Assembly (NCBI GenBank): GCA_023666615.1
Contig: JAMPBQ010000004.1
Location: 1 to 64,000 of the forward strand
Source: Clostridium sp.
Lineage (GTDB): Bacteria > Bacteroidota > Bacteroidia > Bacteroidales > Muribaculaceae
Direction of reading: 5' to 3'
DNA: 64,000 nt
Positions 27,066 to 36,355 of the stretch are shown in pieces (the stretch's first letter is position 1; each line of letters starts with the position of its first letter). The translations under genes were made by a program, and so were the position numbers. The notes under the pieces were generated by a model. The model was not told the origin of the DNA and did no database searches. It saw only the letters and a program-made list of their open reading frames with translations.

Positions 27066-28845
27066 GCTTAAGGACGGCGAGGAAAGCCTTTTGGGGAACC
27101 TCCACAGAACCGATTTGCTTCATTCTCTTCTTGCCGGCCTTCTGCTTTTCAAGCAATTTGCGCTTACGGGAAACGTCGCCGCCGTAGCACTTGGCGGTCA
27201 CATCCTTGCGCACGGCCTTGATAGTCTCGCGGGCAATGATTTTTCCGCCGATGGCTGCCTGGATGGCAATGTCGAACTGATGCCTTGGGATAAGCTCCTT
27301 CAGCTTCTCGCACATCCGGCGGCCGAATGTGGCGGCATTGTCAATGTGTGTGAGAGTGGATAGGGCATCGACGCTCTCACCGTTAAGAAGAATATCGAGC
27401 TTAACGAGCTTAGACTCGCGGAACTCGTGGATGTGATAGTCGAACGAGGCATAGCCTTTGGAGATGCTCTTGAGCTTATCGTAGAAGTCAATCACAATTT
27501 CGCCGAGAGGCATATCAAAAGTCAGCTCCATGCGATTGCCGGAAATATACTCCTGCTTCACTAGCTCGCCGCGCTTGGAGAGGCACAGGGTCATTATCGG
27601 GCCGATAAAATCAGCGGCCGTGATGATAGAGGCGCGGATGTATGGCTCCTCAATATGGTCGATGAGAGTGGGGTCGGGAAGTCCGCTTGGGTTGTGGACC
27701 TCAGTCATAACGCCCTTCTTGTCGTAGACCTTATAGGAAACGTTAGGGACGGTGGTGATAACGTCCATGTCGAATTCGCGGCCGAGCCTCTCCTGAATGA
27801 TTTCCATATGCAGAAGACCGAGGAAGCCGCATCGGAAACCGAAGCCGAGAGCCGCGGAGGACTCGGGCACGAAGGTGAGCGAAGCGTCGTTGAGCTGCAA
27901 CTTCTCCAACGAAGAGCGGAGATTCTCAAACTCTTCGGTGACAATGGGGTAAACGCCGGCGAAGACCATAGGCTTAACCTCCTGGAAACCCTCAATGGCC
28001 TTCTGGCAAGGCCTTTCCACATGCGTGATGGTATCGCCAACGCGCACCTCCTTTGAGGTCTTGATGCCAGAGATGATATAGCCGACATTTCCGGCGGAAA
28101 GCTCCTCGCGGGGCGACATCTGCAGCTTCAGGACACCAATTTCATCGGCATGGTATTCCTTTCCGGTGCTGACGAACTTCACGAAATCATTTTTGCGTAT
28201 GGTGCCGTTTACTATCTTGAAATAAGCAATGATGCCGCGGAAGGGATTGAAAACCGAGTCGAAAATCAAAGCTTGAAGTGGCGCCGAGGGGTCGCCCTTT
28301 GGGGCGGGAATCCTTTCAACTATCGCCTTGAGAATTTCGGGGATGCCTTGGCCGGTCTTGCCGCTGGCGCGGATGATTTCCTCACGCTTGCACCCAAGGA
28401 GGTCAATAATTTGGTCCTCCACTTCGTCAGGCTTTGCGGAATCAAGATCGCACTTATTTATGACAGGGATAATCTCCAGGTCATTGTCGATTGCCATATA
28501 GAGGTTGGAGATAGTCTGCGCCTGGATGCCTTGCGAGGCGTCAACAATCAGGAGCGCGCCTTCGCAGGCGGCGATAGACCTTGAGACCTCATATGAAAAG
28601 TCGACGTGCCCGGGAGTATCAATGAGATTTAGAGTGTATCGAACACCGTCGATTTCATGCTCCATCTGTATGGCATGGCTCTTAATGGTGATGCCGCGCT
28701 CGCGCTCGAGGTCCATGTCGTCGAGCACCTGATTTTCCATTTCGCTGGCGGCGACGGTGTTTGTGTATTCAAGGAGTCGGTCGGCCAAAGTGGACTTGCC
28801 GTGGTCGATGTGCGCTATGATGCAAAAATTGCGTATATGTTTCAT
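27058..28845 (-). CDS. lepA: Elongation factor 4 (LepA)
   Basis: Ribosome-associated GTPase that back-translocates or assists 30S biogenesis. 595 aa, standard size. G1 AHIDHGKST (11-19), G2 RGITIKS, G3 DTPGHVDF, G4 NKCDLDSA; the LepA-specific C-terminal domain ends [19 protein letters not shown] and [14 protein letters not shown]. First gene of the operon, with an 87-nt leader to a TAATTTTG box. Confidence 0.97.
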   Translation of the reverse strand: MKHIRNFCIIAHIDHGKSTLADRLLEYTNTVAASEMENQVLDDMDLERERGITIKSHAIQMEHEIDGVRYTLNLIDTPGHVDFSYEVSRSIAACEGALLIVDASQGIQAQTISNLYMAIDNDLEIIPVINKCDLDSAKPDEVEDQIIDLLGCKREEIIRASGKTGQGIPEILKAIVERIPAPKGDPSAPLQALIFDSVFNPFRGIIAYFKIVNGTIRKNDFVKFVSTGKEYHADEIGVLKLQMSPREELSAGNVGYIISGIKTSKEVRVGDTITHVERPCQKAIEGFQEVKPMVFAGVYPIVTEEFENLRSSLEKLQLNDASLTFVPESSAALGFGFRCGFLGLLHMEIIQERLGREFDMDVITTVPNVSYKVYDKKGVMTEVHNPSGLPDPTLIDHIEEPYIRASIITAADFIGPIMTLCLSKRGELVKQEYISGNRMELTFDMPLGEIVIDFYDKLKSISKGYASFDYHIHEFRESKLVKLDILLNGESVDALSTLTHIDNAATFGRRMCEKLKELIPRHQFDIAIQAAIGGKIIARETIKAVRKDVTAKCYGGDVSRKRKLLEKQKAGKKRMKQIGSVEVPQKAFLAVLKLD

Positions 28846-28932
28846 GTCAAAAGTGGGTGTGGGCTAGCTTAAACGTAATCCATTCTGATGAAGATATACG
28901 GCCAAAAAATGAGGCCGGGAATAAACCTTTTG

Positions 28933-28940
28933 CAAAATTA
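28933..28940 (-). promoter_or_regulatory. -7 box of the lepA operon
   Basis: TAATTTTG on the minus strand, about 88 nt upstream of the lepA ATG. It lies between lepA and the end of the nitrilase-family gene. -33 element not clear. Confidence 0.5.
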
Positions 28941-28969
28941 CTAAATTTTGCTTGAATGCGTTTAATGCT

Positions 28970-29764
28970 TCAGCGGATTTTGAGGATAAAATCGTCGGCG
29001 TCGCGGCTTACGGGCATTGTTTCCCTAAATTTTTGGAGAGAATTTTTGGATAGGCGGGCGTGAAGGCAAGAATCATTTTCCTCGCCAACGGACATTCCAC
29101 GAAAATCAATGATGCGTGATGTGCGGCCATAATCTCCGAAGCTGTCAGAGCCACTGCGGTTGGCGCCTATGACGTATGACTGGTTTTCTATGGCGCGCGC
29201 AATAAGAAGATGTTCCCAGGCGTAGGATCGCGCTTCAGGCCAATTCGCGGGGATGAGCATAAGGTCGTATTTATAGTCGACATTTCTCATCCAAGCGGGG
29301 AATCGGAGGTCATAGCAAACGCATATTGCGATGTTCCAGCCGCGAAACCTAACTACGGGAGGCACGGCTTCGCCCTTGGAAAGGACATCGCTTTCACGGC
29401 CGATGCTGAAGGTGTGGCGCTTATCGTAGAAGACAGCATCGCCTGTAGGCTCAACGAAGAAGGCGCGGTTGAAGAGGCGGCCTCCTTCCTTTGCGAGGAA
29501 GCTGCCGGCGATTGCCGCTCCGGTGACATGGGCCGTGCGCTTCGCCCAGGACATTGTGGGGCCGTCATTCTCTTCGGCAAGGGATAGGCATAGCTGTCGG
29601 TCGGGGATGAAGGCCGTGGTGAAAAGCTCGGGGAACACGACGAGGTCAGCGCCCGCGGGAATGCGCGCGATTGACTTTGACGCCTGCAGAAGGTTTTCTT
29701 CCTTGTTTACAGAGGCTATATCCAAGGGAATCGCGGCGACGGAAAGATTGGTGTATAGGGGCAT
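28970..29764 (-). CDS. Nitrilase-family C-N hydrolase (omega-amidase-like)
   Basis: 264 aa from the ATG at 29764; the frame runs open to 29974, but those 70 codons are a shadow of the upstream acyltransferase gene. The catalytic triad is visible: Glu46 (VFPELF), Lys115 (YDKRHTF) and Cys150 (ICVCYDLRFP). The CYDLRFP context resembles YafV/Nit2-type omega-amidases that hydrolyse alpha-ketoglutaramate, so amidase repair activity is the likely role. It follows the acyltransferase by 4 nt, the end of the thrC-like operon. Confidence 0.87.
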   Translation of the reverse strand: MPLYTNLSVAAIPLDIASVNKEENLLQASKSIARIPAGADLVVFPELFTTAFIPDRQLCLSLAEENDGPTMSWAKRTAHVTGAAIAGSFLAKEGGRLFNRAFFVEPTGDAVFYDKRHTFSIGRESDVLSKGEAVPPVVRFRGWNIAICVCYDLRFPAWMRNVDYKYDLMLIPANWPEARSYAWEHLLIARAIENQSYVIGANRSGSDSFGDYGRTSRIIDFRGMSVGEENDSCLHARLSKNSLQKFRETMPVSRDADDFILKIR

Positions 29765-29768
29765 ATTG

Positions 29769-30311
29769 TCAGTCGGTTGAGAAGTTTTCAGGATGCTTTC
29801 CAATGAATTGGCTGTAATAATCCTTGATTTGGCGCATGTCTGCATCGACATCGCCTGTGGGGTAGAATGTACGCTCGATGAGGGCTTGCTTTTTAGAGAA
29901 ATCAATGGCGGCGAGCACGCAAGGGACGTGGGCTTGCAGGGCAATCTGCAGGAATCCAGTGCGCCATTTTTCAACCCGCTTTCGCGTGCCTTCGGGGGTG
30001 ATGGCTATTACCATTCTGTCGGACTCATTGAACTTGCGCACAATTTCGTCAACCATCGAGCCAGCCTTGCCGGAACGGTCAACCGGTATGCCCCCCATGG
30101 CGCGGAAAATAATTCCAAGAGGGAAGAAGAACCATGATTTTTTCATCAAAAATCCGGTTTTTCGGCCGGTGGAGGCATAGGCCAGCTTTCCAATGATAAA
30201 ATCCCAATTGCTAGTGTGAGGGGCTACGCAAATGACGCATTTTGGATAGTCTGGCACGGTGTCCTTGACTTTCCAGCCGAAGCATTTGAGGATAAAAGCG
30301 CTGAAGTTCAT
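29769..30311 (-). CDS. 1-acyl-sn-glycerol-3-phosphate acyltransferase-like protein
   Basis: 180 aa from ATG 30311. The open frame continues to 30479, but the ATG at 30311 overlaps the thrC-like stop as ATGA, and the conserved domain begins directly after it. The acyltransferase HX4D motif is HTSNWD (His32, Asp37) and the PEGTR motif is at 106-110. This short, soluble-looking PlsC form is common in Bacteroidota; the acyl acceptor is unproven. Confidence 0.85.
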   Translation of the reverse strand: MNFSAFILKCFGWKVKDTVPDYPKCVICVAPHTSNWDFIIGKLAYASTGRKTGFLMKKSWFFFPLGIIFRAMGGIPVDRSGKAGSMVDEIVRKFNESDRMVIAITPEGTRKRVEKWRTGFLQIALQAHVPCVLAAIDFSKKQALIERTFYPTGDVDADMRQIKDYYSQFIGKHPENFSTD

Positions 30312-31639
30312 TTTCCAGATAATATTTTTTTCAATGCCGGAAATGTGGCGGCTATGGGTTTGACACTGTTGAGGGCTGCAAGCTGGGCGTAGGAAAGAGG
30401 GGCGGCCGAGGTTGACGAAGGGCAACGCGACGCCATAACGATACCCTTTGCTCCGGATGGCATGGACTGGGAGAGGCATCGGTAGGCCACGGCGCTGTGC
30501 GGGTCCAGCTCATAGCCATGCCTATCCTTCACTTCGGCTATCGTCTCCAAAATTTGGGCATCAGAGACAGAGCCGGCGCAAATTTTGCCCTTGAACTTAG
30601 ACAGATCGTTATTGCATATGGCAAGGAACCTGGGGATGTTGGAGGGGCATGAAGAATCCATGGCGAATGCGAGGGTGCGCTTGGTGGCGCGGCGGTCAGA
30701 GCATGAGCAGAATCTGTGATAGTGGCCTCCGCAAGCGGGGGTTGAAGGAGATGAACCGCCTGCGCAAACCTCGCCATCGGCGAAGAATCTACGCATGGCA
30801 TCGTTGGAATTGCAAGACGCCACAAGCCTATCGACGGGAAGCCCCATCAGCATTGACATGTAGCCGGCCAGCAGGCCGCCGCCATTTCCGCAAGGGACAC
30901 CAATCCAAATGGGGGCATTCTTAACGGCTAGGCGCTTGGCTTGCGCCCAGGCGTAGAAATAATATATGATTTGGGGCAGGACGACGCCAATGTTGAAGGC
31001 ATTGGCCGAGGTAAGGTTAATTTTAGAATTCAGTTGCCTGTCGTCCATAGCGGCCGCGATCATTGACCGGCAATCATCTATGGAACCGTCAACGGGAATG
31101 GCTTGAAGCCGGGGGTTTTGCCCGACAATATTCCTAATTAGCTCCGGCCGGGTATCCTTTGGATAAAGGATGTGGAACATCACACCGGGGAGTTCGGAAA
31201 TGGCCTTTGCGATAGCGCTTCCGGAATTGCCGTTGGTGGCAACGAGGACGTGCTGATTTGCGGCGGAGCCGGAGCCAAAGTAGGAAAGAAGGCGCACAAA
31301 GAATCGCGCGCAGACGTCTTTAATTGTAGCTGTAGGGCCGTGGAAAAGCTCCATCGCATACATGTCATCAGATATTTTCACCAATGGCATTGGGAAATTT
31401 AGGGCATCTTCCCCGATCTTCTTCAAGGCGGCCGAAGGGATATCGGGGGAGAAGAGAGCGTTGGCGACAAAATAAGATATGTCGGAGAGCGACATGTCGG
31501 GAAGATTATTGAATATTGCGCCCGGGATCTTTGGTAGGCCTTGCGGCATATATAGGCCGCCATCCGGGGCCTCGCTGTGGAGAATTGCCTCGGAAAGGGA
31601 AGCCAAGGGCGCTTGCTGTCGGGTGCTGTAGTATTTCAC
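30308..31639 (-). CDS. Threonine synthase-like PLP enzyme, divergent
   Basis: 443 aa. Overall a ThrC: N-terminal TRQQAPLASLSEAI, the PLP-lysine motif FHGPTATIKD (Lys107), a LTSANAFNIG block and C-terminal GYELDPHSAVAYR. Threonine synthase converts O-phosphohomoserine to threonine. The sequence departs from typical Bacteroidales ThrC at conserved places: FHGPTLAFKD is FHGPTATIKD, the PLP-phosphate loop ATSGDTGSA is ATNGNSGSA (134-142), and the next stretch is shortened. It may be a fast-evolving ThrC or a paralogue of other specificity. It has its own strong promoter and heads an operon with the acyltransferase and amidase genes. Homoserine kinase is not adjacent. Confidence 0.8.
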   Translation of the reverse strand: MKYYSTRQQAPLASLSEAILHSEAPDGGLYMPQGLPKIPGAIFNNLPDMSLSDISYFVANALFSPDIPSAALKKIGEDALNFPMPLVKISDDMYAMELFHGPTATIKDVCARFFVRLLSYFGSGSAANQHVLVATNGNSGSAIAKAISELPGVMFHILYPKDTRPELIRNIVGQNPRLQAIPVDGSIDDCRSMIAAAMDDRQLNSKINLTSANAFNIGVVLPQIIYYFYAWAQAKRLAVKNAPIWIGVPCGNGGGLLAGYMSMLMGLPVDRLVASCNSNDAMRRFFADGEVCAGGSSPSTPACGGHYHRFCSCSDRRATKRTLAFAMDSSCPSNIPRFLAICNNDLSKFKGKICAGSVSDAQILETIAEVKDRHGYELDPHSAVAYRCLSQSMPSGAKGIVMASRCPSSTSAAPLSYAQLAALNSVKPIAATFPALKKILSGK

Positions 31640-31699
31640 TTATCAGATGTGTTAATTGACGCTTAATGAGATATGCCAACATTAGCTATTTAACCAATG

Positions 31700-31731
31700 C
31701 AAACTTACGAATTAAAAGCAAAAGCACCAAA
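31700..31731 (-). promoter_or_regulatory. Promoter of the thrC-like operon
   Basis: Minus-strand TTTG (31728-31731), 20 nt, then TAAGTTTG (31700-31707), a full Bacteroidota consensus. The leader to the ATG at 31639 is about 55 nt. Confidence 0.78.
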
Positions 31732-31876
31732 TCCGCAGCATTAAAAAAATTAAAAAGAGCGTCGGGATGCCAGGATGGCGATTGCGCTTTACCTTGGCGG
31801 CGACCGAAAACCGCCTTTTCATATTAGTTTGCAAATTTTCACTTAAAAGGCTAATATGCGGATGGAATATTTTTGT

Positions 31877-31884
31877 TAATTTTG
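31877..31884 (+). promoter_or_regulatory. -7 box of the DUF3737-MATE-MalY operon
   Basis: TAATTTTG, 60 nt before the ATG at 31945. No TTTG at the right distance upstream. Confidence 0.5.
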
Positions 31885-31944
31885 TGAGATTTTTCCACCA
31901 TTTCGCATGAATGTGGGAATGTCGAGACTAAAAATTTATGTATC

Positions 31945-32790
31945 ATGGAAATAATTAAAGATAAGAAATTCCAGGGCGAACGCCCTCTGTTTGACCGCCA
32001 CGGCCTGCAGATTGAAGATGTGACAATAGGCGCGGGAGAGTCCGCGTTGAAGAGGTGTTCTTCAATCGTGGCAAAGAATTGCCGATTTGAGGGGAAGTAT
32101 CCCTTTTGGCATACCGACGGGTTTGAGATCCAGGATTGCGAATTCACCGAGGGCGCCCGCGCGGCCATATGGTACTCCAAGGGATGCGTGATGCGCCGCT
32201 GCAAGGTGGAGGCTCCGAAAATGTTCAGAATGATGGACGGGGTGGAGGTTTACGACACCGACTTCCCCAATGGTGAGGAAATGATATGGGACTGCGACCA
32301 TGTGAAGCTGCGCAATGTGAAGATAGACAATTGCAACTATATCTTTACGCATACAAACAACATTGACATAGACCACTATGTGCAGCATGGCAACTATACA
32401 TTCCAGTATGGGGTGAACGCTACAATCCGCCACGCTGAGATACACTCAAAGGACGCATTTTGGAATACGAAGAACTTCACGGTGATTGACTCGGAGCTGC
32501 ATGGGGAATATTTCGCATGGTACTCTGAGGGGCTTACCTTGATTAATTGCCACATAACCGGCACCCAGCCGCTATGCTACTGCAAGAACCTTACGCTGAT
32601 CAACTGCACTTTCGGCGAGGATTGCGATTTGGCGTTTGAGGAGAGCGACGTAAGGGCAGAGGTAGCCTCGCATATCGTCAGCGTGAAGAATCCGCGCAGC
32701 GGCATCATCAAGGCGCAGTCCATCGGAGAAGTCATTCTCGATGGGCACCAAATGCCTGATTCGCAGTGCAAGATAATCACCAAGGAGTGA
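31945..32790 (+). CDS. DUF3737 family beta-helix protein
   Basis: 281 aa, no signal peptide. The sequence is a run of short beta-helix coils, each with a buried Cys/Asn/Phe (for example SIVAKNCRFEGKYPFWHTDG, NFTVIDSELHGEYFAWYSEG, LTLINCTFGEDC), typical of DUF3737, a pectate-lyase-like fold of unknown function. It is 3 nt upstream of the MATE gene, so co-expressed with the transporter and the MalY-type lyase. No catalytic residues can be assigned. Confidence 0.85.
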   Translation: MEIIKDKKFQGERPLFDRHGLQIEDVTIGAGESALKRCSSIVAKNCRFEGKYPFWHTDGFEIQDCEFTEGARAAIWYSKGCVMRRCKVEAPKMFRMMDGVEVYDTDFPNGEEMIWDCDHVKLRNVKIDNCNYIFTHTNNIDIDHYVQHGNYTFQYGVNATIRHAEIHSKDAFWNTKNFTVIDSELHGEYFAWYSEGLTLINCHITGTQPLCYCKNLTLINCTFGEDCDLAFEESDVRAEVASHIVSVKNPRSGIIKAQSIGEVILDGHQMPDSQCKIITKE

Positions 32791-32793
32791 TAA

Positions 32794-34251
32794 ATGTCAC
32801 AGGGCGCTGACTTATCGACGGTGCTGCGCAGCAGCGGGCCATTGACATTTGGCCGCCAGGCACGCATGGCGGCATCGCTGTCATGGCCGGCCATCATGGC
32901 CCAGCTGTCATCGATATTGATGGAATACATCGATGCGTCGATGGTTGGCAGCCTTGGCGCCGCTCCAGCCGCGTCGATAGGCCTTGTTGCCACCACTACG
33001 TGGCTGTTCTGGGGCTTGGGGGGAGCTTTGTCCACGGGTTTTTCCGTGCAGGTGGCGCACCTTGTAGGGGCGGGCAATGCCGACCAGGCGCGCAATGTAT
33101 TCCGCCAAGCTGTTGTATCGGTGATCTCCCTTGGACTTTTGCTTGCGATAGTCGGCGCCTCCATCAGCAGGCCATTGCCCCATTGGCTCGGAGGCAATGG
33201 CGAAATCAATCAGGGAGCTAGCGGATATTTCTTAATCGTGGCGCTGGGGATGCCTTTTGGATACATGGCTTTTATGGCAAGCTCCATGCTGAGATGCGCG
33301 GGCAATATGATCATTCCCGGGGTGATGAACGTACTGATGTGCGTACTGGACGTTGCCTTCAACTTTATGTTGATATTTGAAAGCAGGGAAATCGCCGGCA
33401 TCCACGTGCCCGGGGCGGGGCTCGGAGTAATGGGCGCGGCCATTGGCACGGCCATGGCCCAAGCTTTGACCGGAGGCTTCCTCCTGTGGTACATACTCCG
33501 ACGTTCGCCTTATCTGAATTTCAGAGGGAAAAAATTCTCTTTTGGACTAAATAAGCAGACCATAAAAAGGGCATTGGGCATCAGCGCCCCAATAGCAACG
33601 GAGCGCGTGGTGATGTGCGGAGCTCAGATATTGAGCACTGTAATCGTGGCGCCGCTAGGCACCGCCTCAATCGCCGCCAATGCCTTCGCCATCACGGCTG
33701 AAAGCCTTTGCTACATGCCGGGGTATGGAGTGGCCGACGCGGCGACAACCCTCGTGGGGCAGAGCCTTGGAGCAGGGCGCAAGGATCTGGCGCGAAGCTT
33801 TGGCAGGATCACCATAATCATGGGCATGGCCGTTATGACTATTATGGGCATAATCATGTGGCTTGCCGCCCCGCTGATGATGAGCCTTTTCACGCCAGAT
33901 GAAACAGTGCGCCAGCTTGGAGCTGAGGCTCTGCGAATAGAGGCATGGGCCGAACCAATGTTTGCGGCCTCCATTGTGGCATACGGCGTGATGGTGGGGG
34001 CCGGATTTACGGTTACGCCCGCATGCATCAACCTTATTTCCATTTGGGCCGTGCGCCTCTCCCTCGCAGCTCTACTCGCTCCGGTCATGGGGCTCAAAGG
34101 CGTATGGCTGGCCATGTGCATAGAGCTTTGCGTCAGGGGCACGGCATTCCTGATTACCTTCTCGAAGGTGAACTGGATGAAGAAGGCAAACATCATGCCG
34201 GCGGCGGAAATAGAGGAGATTGACAATGAGGAAAAACCTTACGTAGATTAA
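32794..34251 (+). CDS. MATE family efflux transporter
   Basis: 485-aa inner-membrane protein with about 12 membrane segments. The two MATE halves are visible: each opens with a block like SWPAIMAQLSSILMEYIDASMVG (start about residue 28) and ISAPIATERVVMCGAQI (about 261). These carriers expel cations, drugs or metabolites using Na+ or H+ gradients. Located 3 nt after DUF3737 and 12 nt before the MalY-type gene. Substrate unknown. Confidence 0.9.
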   Translation: MSQGADLSTVLRSSGPLTFGRQARMAASLSWPAIMAQLSSILMEYIDASMVGSLGAAPAASIGLVATTTWLFWGLGGALSTGFSVQVAHLVGAGNADQARNVFRQAVVSVISLGLLLAIVGASISRPLPHWLGGNGEINQGASGYFLIVALGMPFGYMAFMASSMLRCAGNMIIPGVMNVLMCVLDVAFNFMLIFESREIAGIHVPGAGLGVMGAAIGTAMAQALTGGFLLWYILRRSPYLNFRGKKFSFGLNKQTIKRALGISAPIATERVVMCGAQILSTVIVAPLGTASIAANAFAITAESLCYMPGYGVADAATTLVGQSLGAGRKDLARSFGRITIIMGMAVMTIMGIIMWLAAPLMMSLFTPDETVRQLGAEALRIEAWAEPMFAASIVAYGVMVGAGFTVTPACINLISIWAVRLSLAALLAPVMGLKGVWLAMCIELCVRGTAFLITFSKVNWMKKANIMPAAEIEEIDNEEKPYVD

Positions 34252-34263
34252 AACCATAAATCG

Positions 34264-35436
34264 ATGAAATATAATTTTGATGAATTGATAGACAGGCGGG
34301 GCACAAACTCCTACAAATGGGATTCAAGGCCTGACGTGCCGGAGGATACCATACCCCTTTGGGTCGCTGATATGGATTTCCGTGCCGCCCCGGCCATCAT
34401 AGAAGCACTGCAGCGCAGGATAGACATGGGCGTGTTCGGCTATACCTTTGTGCCTGACAGCTATTACAAGGCCCTATGCGGATGGTTTGCCAAATGGCAC
34501 GGGTGGAATATCGACAAAGACATGGTGATATACACGTCGGGCGTAGTGCCTGCCATTTCGGCAATCATAAAGGCGTTGACAAAGCCTGGCTACAAGGTGC
34601 TGGTGCAGACTCCGGTCTACAACTGTTTCTTCTCATCAATTCGCAACAATGGATGCACAGCCCTTGAGAACAACCTAATCCTTGAAGGAGAGAATTATCG
34701 CATTGACTTTGACGACCTTCAAGTGAAGGCCGCTGACCCGCAATGCACCTTGATGCTTTTGTGCAATCCCCACAATCCCGCCGGAAGGGTGTGGACAAAA
34801 GAAGAGCTGGAGCGAATAGACGAAATATGCCGGGCCAACGGCGTAATAGTGGTTTCGGATGAAATACATTGCGAACTGGTATTTCCCGGATATAAATATA
34901 CACCTTACGCGACGGTGGCTAGCGAACGCTGGATCAGCTGCGTTTCTCCCTCGAAGGCATTCAACATCGCAGGCTTGCAAATAGCGAACATCGTATGCTC
35001 TGACGCGGAGCTGCGCGCAAAGGTTGACCGCGCAATCAATGACAATGAAGTTTGCGATGTGAACCCATTTGGCATTGACGCCCTGATTGCGGCCTACGAC
35101 CACAGCCGCGACTGGCTGGAGCAGCTCTTGGCTTACATCCATGAAAACTACCGGATGCTTCGCGAAATGGCGAAGAAGATGATTCCGGAATTTCCCCTGA
35201 TAAATCTTGAAGGAACATACCTGGCTTGGCTGGACTGCCGCCAACTTGGCATCCCATCCGAGGAATTGGAGGAGATGCTGATTCGCGATGCGCATGTATG
35301 GGTAAATGCCGGAAAGATGTACGGCGAGGCCGGAGAGGGATTCCTGCGAATCAACCTGGCTTGCCCAAGAGCGAGGCTGCGCACCGGACTGGAACGCATG
35401 TTCAAAACACTGAAGGAATATTCCAATAAACAATAG
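34264..35436 (+). CDS. MalY/PatB-type PLP C-S lyase (cystathionine beta-lyase-like)
   Basis: 390-aa fold-type I aminotransferase. The N-terminus SYKWD and the WVADMDF block (about 33-39) are typical of MalY/PatB. NPHNPAGRVW (168-177), the VSDEIHCELV Asp (about 199) and the PLP-binding Lys231 in SPSKAFNIAG are present. Such enzymes cleave cystathionine or cysteine, releasing sulfide or homocysteine; in E. coli MalY also represses the maltose regulon. Follows the MATE gene by 12 nt. Confidence 0.87.
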   Translation: MKYNFDELIDRRGTNSYKWDSRPDVPEDTIPLWVADMDFRAAPAIIEALQRRIDMGVFGYTFVPDSYYKALCGWFAKWHGWNIDKDMVIYTSGVVPAISAIIKALTKPGYKVLVQTPVYNCFFSSIRNNGCTALENNLILEGENYRIDFDDLQVKAADPQCTLMLLCNPHNPAGRVWTKEELERIDEICRANGVIVVSDEIHCELVFPGYKYTPYATVASERWISCVSPSKAFNIAGLQIANIVCSDAELRAKVDRAINDNEVCDVNPFGIDALIAAYDHSRDWLEQLLAYIHENYRMLREMAKKMIPEFPLINLEGTYLAWLDCRQLGIPSEELEEMLIRDAHVWVNAGKMYGEAGEGFLRINLACPRARLRTGLERMFKTLKEYSNKQ

Positions 35437-35442
35437 CTAATG

Positions 35443-35490
35443 CATAACGATATAACGAAATATCGGCATAACGAATTAACGAAATATTGA
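35443..35490. repeat. 24-bp tandem duplication before menB
   Basis: Two adjacent imperfect 24-bp units, 35443-35466 and 35467-35490, sharing CATAACGA(t/a)TAACGAAATAT. They fill the gap between the MalY-type gene and menB, where a promoter would be expected. Confidence 0.7.
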
Positions 35491-35524
35491 AATACGGTAA
35501 TTTTTTTCTATAAAATACTATCTC

Positions 35525-36346
35525 ATGTCTTATCCCTGGAAGCCTATAAAGGAATACACCGACATCCTGTTTGATTTCTACGACGGAATCGCCCGCATAT
35601 CAATCAACCGACCAAAAGTATACAACGCCTTCCGACCCCTCACCAACCACGAAATGCTCGACGCAATGCAATATTGCCGCGACCACAAAGAAGTGAAGGT
35701 GATAGTGATTACCGGGGTTGGAGACAAGGCCTTTTGCTCAGGCGGCGACCAAAACTATAAGAGCCTTGGCGGATACCGCGATGAAGACGGAACACCGCGC
35801 CTCAACGTACTGGAAATGCACAAGGCCATCCGCTCAATCACCAAGCCGGTGATTGCCATGGTCAACGGCTATGCCATTGGCGGCGGAAATGTGCTGCAGG
35901 TAGTGTGCGACTTATCCATCGCCAGCGAAAACGCCATTTTCGGGCAAACCGGCCCGAAAGTGGGCAGCTTTGACGCCGGATTCGGTTCATCTTATCTTGC
36001 CAGGTGCGTTGGGCAAAAGAAGGCTAGGGAAATATGGTTCTTGTGCCGCCAATATTCTGCCCAGGAGGCTCTTGAGATGGGCATGGTGAACAAAGTGGTG
36101 CCATTTGACAAGCTTGAGGACGAGGTGGTGGATTGGTGCCGCACGATAATGAAGCGCAGCCCGTTTGCAATACGCATGATCAAGCGCGCGCTCAATGCCG
36201 AGCTGGACGGCCAGCATGGGCTTATGGAATTTGCCGGCGACGCCACCTTGATGTACTATCTGATGGATGAGGCGCAAGAGGGCAAAAACGCCTTCTTGGA
36301 AAAACGCGACCCCGACTTCGACAAATTTCCCCAATTCCCCGGCTAA
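35525..36346 (+). CDS. menB: 1,4-dihydroxy-2-naphthoyl-CoA synthase
   Basis: Crotonase-family ring closure step in menaquinone synthesis. 273 aa with SGGDQ (72-76), the enoyl-CoA hydratase oxyanion loop NGYAIGGGN (114-122), and the MenB-specific [15 protein letters not shown] (140-154) containing the catalytic Asp. First gene of menB-menC-menE, 9 nt before menC. menF and menD, which often sit upstream in Bacteroidota, are absent here. Confidence 0.96.
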   Translation: MSYPWKPIKEYTDILFDFYDGIARISINRPKVYNAFRPLTNHEMLDAMQYCRDHKEVKVIVITGVGDKAFCSGGDQNYKSLGGYRDEDGTPRLNVLEMHKAIRSITKPVIAMVNGYAIGGGNVLQVVCDLSIASENAIFGQTGPKVGSFDAGFGSSYLARCVGQKKAREIWFLCRQYSAQEALEMGMVNKVVPFDKLEDEVVDWCRTIMKRSPFAIRMIKRALNAELDGQHGLMEFAGDATLMYYLMDEAQEGKNAFLEKRDPDFDKFPQFPG

Positions 36347-36355
36347 ACGCAGCGC

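Larger units (their letters stand above)
31640..31944. other. Intergenic region with divergent promoters
   Basis: 305 bp between divergent genes. It holds the promoter of the thrC-like operon near 31700-31731 and a TAATTTTG box for the DUF3737 gene at 31877. The middle (31740-31830) is unremarkable apart from an A-rich stretch; no gene seen. Confidence 0.6.

Noticed and set aside
29765..29974. 70-codon N-terminal extension of the nitrilase-family gene
   Set aside because: It overlaps the acyltransferase coding region in another frame; the MPLYTNLSVAAIPLD start at 29764 is the family start.
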